Source: an uncultured Bacteroides sp.
GTDB taxonomy: Bacteria; Bacteroidota; Bacteroidia; Bacteroidales; Bacteroidaceae
NCBI RefSeq assembly: GCF_958445495.1
Contig: NZ_CAUCSQ010000082.1
Span: 1 to 11,980 of the forward strand
Reading direction: 5' to 3'
Length of the DNA stretch: 11,980 nucleotides
This document shows, piece after piece, positions 1 to 6,312 of this stretch. Under the pieces are notes generated by a model. That model worked only from the letters and a program-made list of their open reading frames with translations, was not told the DNA's origin and did not search any database. Positions within the stretch are counted from its first letter, which is position 1. Every line of letters starts with the position of its first letter. The translations under genes and the position numbers were made by a program.

Positions 1-398
1 ATTTGCAATTTATCAGGAGTGCTTGCGATTCGTCTTAAGGGATTTGTAGTCTATCGGTAGTACTTACGATTCGTCTTAAGGAATTTGTAGTCTATCTGTA
101 GTACTTGCGATTCGCCTTAAGGGATTTGCAATTTATCAGGAGTACTTGCGATTCGTCTTAAGGGAATTTGTAATCTATCTGTAGTACTTGGAATTCGTCC
201 TAAGGGGATTTGTAATTTATCTGTAGTACTTGCGATTCGTCTTAAGGGGATTTGTAATTTATCTGTAGTAGTTGCGATTCGTCCTAAGGAATTTGCAATT
301 TATCTGTAGTACTTGCGATTCATCCTAAGGGAATTTACAGTTCACCACAGGACAATTCATCCTTCGTCATAAGGAGATTCCCGATTCGTCACAAGGAA
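1..398. repeat. Tandem array of 41/42-base units, non-coding
   Basis: Eight clear units start at 1, 42, 83, 124, 166, 208, 250 and 291, each 41 or 42 bases long. They follow the pattern ATTTGYARTYTATC, then tGTAGTACTTGCGATTC, then GTCYTAAGG plus one or two bases. A ninth unit (333-375) and a partial tenth (376-398) are badly degraded, so decay increases toward the repressor gene. Mixed 41/42 spacing breaks any reading frame, so the array is not coding. There are no unique spacers, so it is not a CRISPR. It starts at the window edge and may extend further left. The array lies downstream of the stop codon of the minus-strand repressor. Its function is unknown. Confidence 0.93.
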
Positions 399-404
399 AT
401 TCAT

Positions 405-446
405 CGCGGAGGATGCTGCATTTTTCTCTTTGCCGTGTCCTCTGCG
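405..446 (-). terminator. Inverted repeat after the repressor stop, possible terminator
   Basis: The arms CGCGGAGGA (405-413) and TCCTCTGCG (438-446) pair at 8 of 9 positions around a 24-base loop. The repeat begins eight bases past the repressor stop on the minus strand, where a terminator would be expected. No clear U-run follows the second arm on that strand, so termination is uncertain. The sequence also resembles an interspersed CGCAGAGGACACGG-type motif that appears again in the amidase tail near 4369-4400. Confidence 0.35.
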
Positions 447-453
447 GTGAAAC

Positions 454-1167
454 TTACATCATCATGTGCCTGCGAATCGAGAATTTTACGATTGCCATCG
501 CATTGATGGATGCAAACGGGATATCCATCGGTTCATGGTGGGGGTTGTAGCTCACCAGTTTGATGAACCCTTCTTTTTCTGAACGGTTCGCGTATTTCAC
601 CGTCAGATAATCGTCGCCGTCAATCATGAACGACACCAGGTAGATTTCCCCGTAAATGATATTGTCGAAACTGCTGATTTCCTTATATCCGATGATGTCT
701 CCGGATTTCAGGATGGGATACATGCTGTCTCCGTTTACATAAATCGCCCCGTCGCAAACGGAGATATTCGGAATCAATATTTTCCCCAGTGCATACTGCT
801 GTTTGTTGGTGAACAATGTTTTCAGGTTTGCCGCCGCCGTGATGTCATATAATGTCACACTCCGGTCGTCTATCGGCTCTACTGTTTTAGGATTGTGTAT
901 AATCTTCACTTCTCCCCTTGCCAGTTTGCTTTCGCAGAATCTCGGCGGTTGTTCCGGGTCTCCTTTTCCCAGCAACAGCCAATTGTAATTCACTTTATTA
1001 CCGAACTTATCGAGCAGCAGGCGGAAGTCTATGCTGTTCCGTGCGCCCCAGTTGGTAACTGTTGCTCTTGAAACTCCCAGATATTCAGCAAGCTCACTGT
1101 CTTTTCCCAGGTTTAACACTTCTTTGGCACGTTTGATGATGCCGGGTACGTCCAAGTTTGTATCCAT
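454..1167 (-). CDS. CI/LexA-like transcriptional repressor with S24 peptidase domain
   Basis: The protein has 237 residues from the ATG at 1165-1167. An ATG at 1206 would add 13 residues that fit no domain, so the inner start is preferred. Residues about 10-65 form a phage-CI-type helix-turn-helix (LGVSRATVTNW), followed by NYNWLLLGKG, typical of this family. The C-terminal part is an S24/LexA-like autopeptidase and dimerisation domain: the GDSMYP motif puts the catalytic serine near residue 148, and the lysine in LTVKYANR (about 191) is the likely general base. By family knowledge, such proteins bind operators as dimers and may cleave themselves in response to RecA. The gene is divergent from the 1650-2909 genes, with about 480 bases between, which hold promoters and a 22-base-periodic box array. 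Inference: it regulates that unit and itself. Fold is well supported; targets are not known. Confidence 0.85.
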   Translation of the reverse strand: MDTNLDVPGIIKRAKEVLNLGKDSELAEYLGVSRATVTNWGARNSIDFRLLLDKFGNKVNYNWLLLGKGDPEQPPRFCESKLARGEVKIIHNPKTVEPIDDRSVTLYDITAAANLKTLFTNKQQYALGKILIPNISVCDGAIYVNGDSMYPILKSGDIIGYKEISSFDNIIYGEIYLVSFMIDGDDYLTVKYANRSEKEGFIKLVSYNPHHEPMDIPFASINAMAIVKFSIRRHMMM

Positions 1168-1300
1168 TCTGTTTTCTTGTTTAAAGGACTGATTCCGAAT
1201 TAGCAAGTGACGACCGCTTTACGGCCATTTGAAAAAAAGTTTACTATATGTTTATAATCAGCGGTTTGAAAAATAGGTTTAAGATAAAATATGAAAACTG

Positions 1301-1332
1301 TTGTTTTATATGTGAAAATTATTCTATCTTTG
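1301..1332 (+). promoter_or_regulatory. Bacteroidales-type promoter for the rightward unit
   Basis: A perfect -7 box TATCTTTG (1325-1332) matches the Bacteroidales consensus TAnnTTTG. A TTG at 1301-1303 lies 21 bases upstream as the -33 element. Transcription would start near 1338-1342 and read into a 33-codon upstream ORF and then the zinc-ribbon gene at 1650, leaving a leader of about 310 bases. No better promoter was seen between 1340 and 1650. Confidence 0.7.
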
Positions 1333-1357
1333 TCGCACTGATTTATAGAAAACGTTT

Positions 1358-1393
1358 CAAAATTATAAATTAAAAACGGATAAACCATGCAAA
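1358..1393 (-). promoter_or_regulatory. Possible minus-strand promoter for the repressor
   Basis: On the minus strand the -7 box reads TAATTTTG (1358-1365), which fits TAnnTTTG. A TTTG lies at 1390-1393, giving a spacer of 24 bases, longer than usual. Transcription would start near 1350 and give a leader of about 185 bases. It overlaps the transcribed region of the opposing promoter at 1301-1332, so the two would face each other. The long spacer makes this tentative. Confidence 0.3.
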
Positions 1394-1488
1394 ACCGCAA
1401 GAAAAACGCAAAAATCCTGCAAATATCCCGTCCGCCGCCGGCAGCGACTTTGCCGTCAGTTGTTAACGGCTGTCCTCCCGACTGTTAA
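1387..1488 (+). CDS. Short upstream ORF in the leader, uncertain
   Basis: An ATG at 1387 opens 33 codons ending in TAA at 1486-1488. It follows an A-rich stretch (ATTAAAAACGGATAAACC) of the kind seen before Bacteroides starts. The product is basic at first (MQNRKKNAKILQ), then has a proline run and ends CPPDC. It resembles no family I know. Its last codons run through the first two boxes of the 22-base array, and its stop codon lies inside the second box. It could be a leader peptide or simply chance; it is too short to decide by eye. Confidence 0.3.
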   Translation: MQNRKKNAKILQISRPPPAATLPSVVNGCPPDC

Positions 1489-1533
1489 CAGTTGTTCTTC
1501 TGCCTGTTAACACCTGACGCGATATCTGTTAAT
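1461..1533. promoter_or_regulatory. Four TGTTAA(C/T) boxes at exact 22-base spacing
   Basis: The heptamer TGTTAAC occurs at 1461-1467, 1483-1489 and 1505-1511, and TGTTAAT at 1527-1533. Each step is exactly 22 bases, close to two helical turns, so all boxes lie on one face of the DNA. GTTAAC is itself a palindrome. The 15 bases between boxes are only loosely similar (gcTGTcc, gTTGTtc, cCTGACg, cCTGACg). The array is in the divergent region between the repressor and the 1650 gene, downstream of the 1301-1332 promoter. It would suit operators for the S24 repressor or an iteron-like protein-binding array. Confidence 0.6.
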
Positions 1534-1649
1534 ACCTGACGGCCGGACAACAGGATGATTACGTTTTGTGTACGAATACTGTACGCCCGGATTATTTCAG
1601 ACCTGATTGGAAAAAACTAGTATTTACAAACATATAACCGGATAATAAT

Positions 1650-1973
1650 ATGAAAACCTTAAAAGAACAAACACTATGCGTTTGCGGATGTTGCAAGCGT
1701 TCTCTTCCCGCTGATGCTTTTTATATCAACAGGAAAACCGGTCTTCCCGGCAACTACTGTAAGGAATGCCGCAAATCCGCCAGCCGTAACAGCCGGAAAA
1801 ATGAGAAGCTCTCCCTGGCATGCGGCAAGGAGGTGTCTTACCCCGTAATTACCTGTACGGAAGACCCCGTACTGCGTCATAAGCTTATTCTGCATGCCCT
1901 TGAGACCGTGACTGCCAGCATAAAACGGAAAAAATACAAAGTCCGCGAATCGGAAGCCGAACTGGCGGACTGA
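1650..1973 (+). CDS. Small zinc-ribbon protein of unknown function
   Basis: This 107-residue protein has a zinc-ribbon layout: C12-x2-C15 in CGCC, followed 21 residues later by C37-x2-C40 in YCKECR, with extra cysteines at 10 and 14. The segment between (LPADAFYINRKTGLPGNYC) resembles zinc ribbons of HNH-type and other nucleic-acid-binding proteins, but no HNH catalytic residues are present. The C-terminal half is basic and charged (SIKRKKYKVRESEAEL). It lies 42 bases upstream of the Lin1244/Lin1753-like gene and is likely cotranscribed with it. A nucleic-acid-binding role is inference from the cysteines and neighbours. The start follows ATAACCGGATAATAAT, a normal A-rich Bacteroides leader. 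Confidence 0.7.
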   Translation: MKTLKEQTLCVCGCCKRSLPADAFYINRKTGLPGNYCKECRKSASRNSRKNEKLSLACGKEVSYPVITCTEDPVLRHKLILHALETVTASIKRKKYKVRESEAELAD

Positions 1974-2015
1974 TGTACCTGGAATCCGAACTGAACGATA
2001 AAAACTACCTGCATT

Positions 2016-2909
2016 ATGGGACGAATAAAACAAGGGCTTGACTATTTCCCTTTGAATACTGATTTTATGCACGACCGTGTCGTGCGCCGCGTGATGAAAC
2101 GTGAAGGTGACTCTGCCTTCACTATCCTGCTCTATACCCTGTCTTACATCTATTCGGGCGAGGGGTATTATATTCTTGTCGATGATGACTTCTGCGACGA
2201 ACTTGCCGACCAGCTTTTCAGTACGGACAATGATAGTGTCCGCCGTGTGCTCCGCCTGTTCGTGGAATACGGTTTCTTCGATTCCGCACTTTACGAACGT
2301 CACGGTATCCTGACTTCCACTGATATCCAGCGGCAGTTTCTCTTTATTACCAAACGTCGCAGCCGCCGTCATATCTTGCCGGACTACTGCCTGCTCCCGG
2401 ACGAGGCCGGACAGCCGGGCGAGGGGACAAGCGTGCCGGATACTGTTGCGGAAACCGCGGATGCTGTATGTAGGAAGACCGGTAATGTAGACAATACTCC
2501 GGGATGTTGCGACAAAAACTGTCTGCCTAAAAAGAAAGAAAAAGAAATAAAAGAAAATATCCTCCCTAACCCTCCTTGTGAAGGAGGGGATGAAGAAGGA
2601 GGAGATTCTTCTTATGAAATGGTTCCGGCGGTGGTTCCTTCTCCGCGGGCGAAGAAGAAAAGCGAACTGACGCAGGCGGACATTGACTGTATGCGTGCTC
2701 CCGCCGACGGATGCCCGCGCAACTTTGCCGGCCTGTTGGACAACCTGCGGCTCTACCGTATCCCACCTGCCGAACAATATGCCATCGTGGTGAAAAGTAA
2801 TTACGGGGAAATCGGGGGAAAGGTCTGGAGGGGCTTCGGGACCATTCGTGAAAGCGGTGGGAAGATAAAGCTGCCGGGACATTATCTGTTGAGTGTGCTG
2901 AATAAGTAG
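2016..2909 (+). CDS. Lin1244/Lin1753-like (DUF4373) protein with DUF7833-like C-terminus
   Basis: The 297-residue protein opens with GRIKQGLDYFPLNTDF, the hallmark of the Lin1244/Lin1753-like N-terminal domain (formerly DUF4373), which covers roughly residues 1-115. This domain resembles the N-terminal part of phage replication or DnaD-like proteins. A long polar linker (about 125-215) contains KKKEKEIKE. The last 65 residues (PRNFAGLLDNLRLYRI through LPGHYLLSVLNK) match the C-terminal domain that I recall as DUF7833. Such proteins are common in Bacteroides next to S24 repressors, HU-HIG and amidase genes; their function has not been shown to my knowledge. The linker carries a palindromic insertion at 2570-2588 that adds NPPCEGG in frame. 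A 402-codon antisense ORF over this gene is a shadow. Confidence 0.8.
   Translation: MGRIKQGLDYFPLNTDFMHDRVVRRVMKREGDSAFTILLYTLSYIYSGEGYYILVDDDFCDELADQLFSTDNDSVRRVLRLFVEYGFFDSALYERHGILTSTDIQRQFLFITKRRSRRHILPDYCLLPDEAGQPGEGTSVPDTVAETADAVCRKTGNVDNTPGCCDKNCLPKKKEKEIKENILPNPPCEGGDEEGGDSSYEMVPAVVPSPRAKKKSELTQADIDCMRAPADGCPRNFAGLLDNLRLYRIPPAEQYAIVVKSNYGEIGGKVWRGFGTIRESGGKIKLPGHYLLSVLNK
2570..2588. repeat. Palindromic element inside a coding linker
   Basis: CCCTCCTT (2570-2577) and AAGGAGGG (2581-2588) are perfect complements around a GTG loop. The preceding CCTCCCTAA extends the motif. From memory, sequences of this kind (CCTCCCTAACCCTCC...GGAGGG) are scattered in Bacteroides genomes, also inside genes. 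Here it is read in frame as roughly residues 184-191 of the Lin1244-like protein, in its disordered linker. Confidence 0.6.
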
Positions 2910-3017
2910 ATACGTCGGGGATTGTATTTTTGTCTTGATGGTAATATATTGTAAATAAGTGTATTATGTAATGTTTTTTATATTCACGCATTTATTCACG
3001 CACACTTCTGAAATCTC

Positions 3018-3048
3018 TTGGCAAATCGGGGATAAGGCCTTATATTTG
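3018..3048 (+). promoter_or_regulatory. Bacteroidales-type promoter for the HU-HIG gene
   Basis: A perfect -7 box TATATTTG (3041-3048) and a TTG at 3018-3020 are 20 bases apart, as in standard Bacteroidales promoters. Transcription would start near 3055 and give a leader of about 60 bases before the ATG at 3115. This suggests that the HU-HIG gene is expressed independently of the 1650-2909 genes. Confidence 0.75.
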
Positions 3049-3114
3049 CATTGTCGATAAGCTTAAAGACACAGACTGATTTAAATTTATTAATGACTAA
3101 AAAAACTTACAATT

Positions 3115-3633
3115 ATGCCAGTACTTTACAAACCTTTCCAGTCTACGCTGGAAGACAAAAAGAGCGGTAAAAAGCTTTTCTATCCCCGCGTCGTACGTTC
3201 GGGGAATGTGGATTCCGCACAGCTTTCGAAAGAGATTGCCGCTTATTCTTCTCTCTCTCCGGGCGATGTCAAAAACACGCTTGACAACCTGGTGACAGTG
3301 ATGGCGCAACATCTGCAATCTTCGGAGAGCGTGAGTGTGGACGGTCTCGGCACTTTCCGCATGGTGATGGTGGCCCGCGGCAAAGGTGTGGAAACATGGG
3401 ACGAAGTGTCTGCTGCGCAGGCTACGCTTACCGTCCGCTTCCAACCGTCTACGACCAAGAACCTTGACCGGACCACCGCTACCCGTTCAATGGTGACCGG
3501 TTCCAGATGTGTCCGTTATGATAAGCTTGCTTTTATAGCGGGTAGCGAGGGCGGCGGTAATGACGGCGGCGATAACCGGCCGGACGGTGGCGGCAATGAC
3601 GGAAACGGGGAAGCGCCGGACCCGGCAGCATAA
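3115..3633 (+). CDS. HU-HIG family DNA-binding protein
   Basis: The 172-residue protein is an HU/IHF-like protein of the Bacteroidota HU-HIG type. It starts with PVLYKPFQSTLEDKKSGKKLFYPRVV, the usual opening, followed by helices around SAQLSKEIAAYSSLSPGDVKNTLDNLVTVMAQHL and the strand segment SVSVDGLGTFRMVM, which corresponds to the HU core. These proteins are thought to bend or coat DNA in the cytoplasm. Residues 144-172 are a Gly/Asn/Asp-rich tail (GGGNDGGDNRPDGGGNDGNG), common at variable length in this family and probably disordered. It has its own promoter at 3018-3048. After its stop come a repeat array and then the amidase and smalltalk genes, an order I recall as recurrent in Bacteroides. 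Its job at this locus is not established. Confidence 0.88.
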   Translation: MPVLYKPFQSTLEDKKSGKKLFYPRVVRSGNVDSAQLSKEIAAYSSLSPGDVKNTLDNLVTVMAQHLQSSESVSVDGLGTFRMVMVARGKGVETWDEVSAAQATLTVRFQPSTTKNLDRTTATRSMVTGSRCVRYDKLAFIAGSEGGGNDGGDNRPDGGGNDGNGEAPDPAA

Positions 3634-3679
3634 ATGCTTTTCTATCGGATATAATGCACGGAATATAAACGACGACAGG

Positions 3680-3890
3680 CTTTACGGACTTAACCTGATA
3701 ACAGGTTTTCAACTGAACTGGACAACAGACTTTTCACTGAACCGGACAACGGGCTTTTCAACTGAACTGGACAATAGGCTTTTCACTGAACCGGATGAAA
3801 GGCTTCTCAACTGAACTGGATGAAAGGCTTCTCACTAAACTGAATAACGGATTTTTAACTGACTGGACAACAGGTTCTTAACTGAACTGA
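3680..3890. repeat. Alternating 25/24-base tandem repeat
   Basis: Units begin at 3706 (25 bases), 3731 (24), 3755 (25), 3780 (24), 3804 (25), 3829 (24), 3853 (23) and 3876 (partial). They share TTTTCAACTGAACTGG followed by AcAAcaGGC or ATGAAAGGC. Long and short units alternate: AACTGAACTGG versus ACTGAACCGG. The true duplication unit is therefore a 49-base pair of units. A degraded unit occupies 3680-3705. The array ends 15 bases before the amidase ATG. Uneven unit lengths and a lack of start or family similarity argue against coding; there are no spacers, so it is not CRISPR. Confidence 0.9.
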
Positions 3891-3904
3891 AATTATCTGC
3901 TGAC

Positions 3905-4429
3905 ATGAAAATTATCGATTTAATCGTGGTGCACTGCAGCGCCACGCGGGAGGATTGTACGCTCTCACCGGAGGCTTTGGACTTGATGCACCGGCGTCGC
4001 GGGTTTAACGGGACAGGTTATCATTACTACATCCGCAAGGATGGAACGTTGCATCTCACCCGGCCGCTCGAACGCATCGGAGCCCACGCAAAAGGCTTCA
4101 ACACTCGCTCGATAGGTATTTGTTATGAAGGTGGTCTGGACTGCCGGGGACGCCCGGCGGATACCCGGACTTCGGTACAGCGTTCTGTGCTCCGGCAACT
4201 TGTCGGGCGGTTGCAAGGGAAATTTCCCGGCTGCCGGGTGTGCGGACACCGCGACCTGTCGCCGGACCTGAACGGAAACGGCGTGATAGAGCCGGAAGAG
4301 TGGATTAAACAGTGCCCGTGCTTCGATGTGGCGAAGGAATTCAAGGAGTCCGGAGAATTCACGACGCAAGCGGAGAACACGGAAGAGCACAGAGTAACAC
4401 AACAATTTAAAGAAACGGAAAGGAGGTAA
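3905..4429 (+). CDS. N-acetylmuramoyl-L-alanine amidase, T7-lysozyme-like (Amidase_2)
   Basis: The 174-residue protein belongs to the Amidase_2/PGRP fold, which cleaves the bond between MurNAc and L-alanine in peptidoglycan. Likely zinc ligands by alignment with T7 lysozyme are H10 (IVVHCSAT), H115 (GHRDLSPD) and C137 (KQCPCFDV); Y39-H40 in GTGYHYYI and K135 match other active-site positions. No signal peptide or membrane segment is visible, so export would need help. The smalltalk gene starts directly at its stop, suggesting coupled translation. From family knowledge, this amidase-smalltalk pair recalls phage lysis modules, but that role is inference. Residues about 150-174 are a polar tail (TTQAENTEEHRVTQQFKE) whose DNA resembles an interspersed repeat, so the tail may be a late addition. 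Confidence 0.93.
   Translation: MKIIDLIVVHCSATREDCTLSPEALDLMHRRRGFNGTGYHYYIRKDGTLHLTRPLERIGAHAKGFNTRSIGICYEGGLDCRGRPADTRTSVQRSVLRQLVGRLQGKFPGCRVCGHRDLSPDLNGNGVIEPEEWIKQCPCFDVAKEFKESGEFTTQAENTEEHRVTQQFKETERR
4419..4427 (+). promoter_or_regulatory. Strong Shine-Dalgarno AAAGGAGGT
   Basis: AAAGGAGGT overlaps the end of the amidase gene. It leaves six bases from AGGAGG to the ATG at 4433 but only three to the ATG at 4430, so 4433 is the more likely start for the smalltalk protein. Strong Shine-Dalgarno sequences are unusual in Bacteroides, where most leaders are A-rich. Confidence 0.7.
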
Positions 4430-4534
4430 ATGATGGCAATGAAGAAAGGACTTTGGGATACAATCCTGAAAGTGGTTATCGCAGTGGCTTCGGCTTTGGC
4501 AGGCGTTTTGGGTGCTAACGCGATGAATTTGTAA
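4430..4534 (+). CDS. Smalltalk protein (small hydrophobic peptide)
   Basis: This gene is too short for most ORF callers. It encodes 34 residues from 4430, or 33 from the better-placed ATG at 4433. The product is MAMKKGLWDTILKVVIAVAS followed by ALAGVLGANAMNL. The KKGLWDTILKVVIAVASALAGVLGA core matches my memory of the Bacteroidota smalltalk family, a group of roughly 30-35 residues found next to amidase genes. A basic start followed by about 20 hydrophobic residues suggests a single membrane helix. The start codon abuts the amidase TAA, so translation is probably coupled. A holin-like or export-helper role for the amidase is plausible but unproven. Confidence 0.88.
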   Translation: MMAMKKGLWDTILKVVIAVASALAGVLGANAMNL

Positions 4535-4638
4535 AAAGAGAGAGGTTGGATAATTTCCGCTGTGCAGAATCGGGCGCACCGGTTTCTGTACGGCGGATTG
4601 ACAAGATTATTTGAATTGAGGATTATAACACAAATGCA

Positions 4639-5656
4639 ATGATTAAAAGAATGATATTATTATTGTTGATGATGCTCTTCGGACGGGAGTCGAAGGCACA
4701 GGCCGCAGAAGGATGCGGAACTTCATACTGGGATGCGATACCGGTTGCATTCTCTGTCGGGAAAACGACATTTACAGATGTCCGTGACACAAGTACGGGG
4801 CCGCCCTGGTATTATACCTGTTTTTATATATCCGGAGAAGGAGGTACTTACAAGTACACCAATGCCGTGTTTCATCGTACAGGCCTGGGTTTCCGTGGTT
4901 TCCGGAAGATTGAGACGGAAGATGTGGTGAATGGACGTACGATGGCTTCTGTGTTCGACCCGGAACTGCTGAGTACGGAGGTGAGAACAGATTATGGCAA
5001 CCGGTATCTTCCTGTCCGTAAGACAAGTTTTGTTAATGGAAATATCGCTCCCCAAGAACGTTACGAGTATAATGACAGGCAGCAACTAACTGGGAAAGAG
5101 GAGTGCTCCTATGATTCGGAAGACTGGCTGGTGAAGACCTTTGAGTATAACCGGGATGGATTCTTGTGCTTATGGCGCTTTGACCGATACTATTATTGAA
5201 AACGGTATCCGCCATATCCGTACATATGATGAAGTCGGGCTGATGACACAAGCGACGGATGCTGCAGGAAGTATTGCTTACTATTACCGTCCCGACGGCC
5301 AGCCGGTGGTGGCAATCATGTCAGGGGATATACAAACCCGTTTCTATTATGATAAGTATGGCCGTCGTATTGCCATTAAAGACCCCAGTGCCGGCGTCCG
5401 GCGGACGGCATATGACAAAGCCGGAAATGTCAGCAAAGAGACTGATGCCGATGGTCGTGAATTAGTGAAAGAGTATGACCGCTACGGACGTGTCGTGAAG
5501 CAAATAACACCTGACTTGACAACGATTTATACCTATGACAACACGGAAAACCTGTTGCTTTCCGCAGTGTCAAGCAATGGTAGTGCTCTGCACAATACCT
5601 ACGATGAGTATGGCAGACTGCAAACGCAGCGTGAAGAATCTCCGGATGGCAAATAA
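4639..5656 (+). pseudogene. Rhs/YD-repeat protein, 5' remnant with deletion, frameshift and truncation
   Basis: Frame 1 (4639-about 5160) opens with a signal peptide (IKRMILLLLMMLFGRESKAQA) and a short segment, AIPVAFSVGKTTFTDVRDTS, like the start of Bacteroides Rhs proteins. It then jumps to YKYTNAVFHRTGLGFRGF, which in whole proteins lies hundreds of residues further in, so a large internal deletion is likely. After KTFEYNRDG near 5160 the homology shifts to frame 2 (about 5160-5656), which carries YD repeats (TYDEVG, YYYRPDGQPV, FYYDKYGRRI, EYDRYGRVVKQ, TYDEYGRL). Homology stops abruptly after GGATGGCAAAT (5654), where the second copy continues. Whole proteins of this type are usually over 1000 residues; about 335 codons remain. 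No toxin tip is present, so it is very probably inactive. Confidence 0.88.
5433..5654 (+). repeat. Rhs core duplication, copy 1
   Basis: This block matches 6377-6598 over 222 bases without gaps. I count nine differences, about 96% identity. It covers YD repeats from KETDADGRELV to QREESPDGK. The right end of the match is exact: after GGCAAAT this copy runs into AT-rich sequence and the other continues as Rhs. Confidence 0.93.
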
Positions 5657-5782
5657 ATTTTAAAATGTGATAATGAATAAAAGAATTAGAATTCTTACTT
5701 TTACAACAGTAATGAATTCTAGTTCTTTGCTATAGTAATGTTATCAATAGAAAAGCATTATAATTAAAACTAAGATTAAAAA

Positions 5783-6244
5783 ATGAAATATATTCAGTTT
5801 ATAAATAAGGATGTTGAATTTCCGGAAAATTCTTATATTGTTCGTATTCCTGTAATAACAAATAAAGAGGAGTTGTATGTAAAGCTGATGTCTAAATTAA
5901 GATTTCCATCTTATTTTGGAAAGAATTGGGATGCATTAGATGATTTGTTCCGAGATTTTTGTTGGATTGAAAATGATAATATTGTAATCATTCATGAAGG
6001 TATTACCGGACTTCCGAAGAAAGATTTAACTTTATATGTGGCATCTGTTGTGGATTGTATAGAATCTTGGATATATCAATCTATTTTAGACAGCGAAAAA
6101 AAAGTAGGTGACAATACGGAATGGAAAGCCCCATTACATCATGTGTGGTTTATTTTTCCTGAAAAGGAGAAAGAGATGATTATGGATATTATACATGAAT
6201 GGATACAAATTCGCAAGTATAAATATTGTTTAAAGATGGAATAA
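5783..6244 (+). CDS. Barstar-family immunity protein
   Basis: The 153-residue protein contains FPSYFGKNWDALDDLF (residues 41-56), which aligns with the barstar signature LPEYYGENLDALWDCL. The flanking strands and helices (VRIPVITNKEELYVKLMSKL before, NIVIIHEG after) also fit the barstar fold. Family members bind and block barnase-like and other small RNases; here the target would be the toxic tip of an Rhs protein. It is longer than classical barstar (about 90 residues), with a tail ending MDIIHEWIQIRKYKYCLKME. The gene is visibly AT-rich against the Rhs remnants, as usual for transferred immunity genes. It sits between two Rhs fragments and is followed by a terminator-like hairpin. No matching nuclease gene is seen, so it appears to be an orphan. 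Confidence 0.85.
   Translation: MKYIQFINKDVEFPENSYIVRIPVITNKEELYVKLMSKLRFPSYFGKNWDALDDLFRDFCWIENDNIVIIHEGITGLPKKDLTLYVASVVDCIESWIYQSILDSEKKVGDNTEWKAPLHHVWFIFPEKEKEMIMDIIHEWIQIRKYKYCLKME
5930..6169 (+). repeat. Barstar gene duplication, copy 1 segment
   Basis: This segment of the intact barstar gene aligns without gaps with 9448-9687 over 240 bases. I count 16 differences, about 93% identity. It starts at the codon for D50 of NWDALDD and ends at KEK near residue 129. Confidence 0.93.
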
Positions 6245-6269
6245 TAGCAGATTTTCACAAACTGTCTTA

Positions 6270-6308
6270 CCCTGATACAGGTTGACTAAAAAACAATTTA
6301 TATCAAGG
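6270..6308 (+). terminator. Hairpin after the barstar gene, probable terminator
   Basis: CCCTGATACAGGTTG (6270-6284) and CAATTTATATCAAGG (6294-6308) form a 15-pair RNA stem with two mismatches and two G-U pairs, and a nine-base loop rich in A. TAATTTGC follows. It lies 26 bases after the barstar stop. The same design, with a nine-base loop and similar sequence (34 of 44 positions), occurs at 9386-9422 after the macro-domain gene. Confidence 0.55.
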
Positions 6309-6312
6309 TAAT

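Noticed and set aside
1..398. CRISPR array
   Set aside because: Whole units repeat head to tail with no unique spacers, and no cas genes are present.
1168..1206. Upstream ATG for the repressor at 1206
   Set aside because: The extra 13 residues match no repressor N-terminus, while the ATG at 1167 leads directly into the helix-turn-helix.
1674..2882. A 402-codon antisense ORF over the zinc-ribbon and Lin1244-like genes
   Set aside because: It lies opposite two genes with recognisable families, shows no domain of its own, and is full of His/Arg/Phe-rich low-complexity segments typical of antisense frames.
3560..3814. 84-codon ORF across the end of the HU-HIG gene and the repeat array
   Set aside because: It is in another frame over the HU-HIG tail and then reads through the 24/25-base repeats; no family similarity.
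3680..3890. CRISPR or attachment-site array
   Set aside because: Units abut directly with alternating lengths; no spacers and no integrase nearby.
3965..4579. 204-codon minus-strand ORF over the amidase and smalltalk genes
   Set aside because: It is antisense to a clear amidase with catalytic motifs and has no recognisable features.
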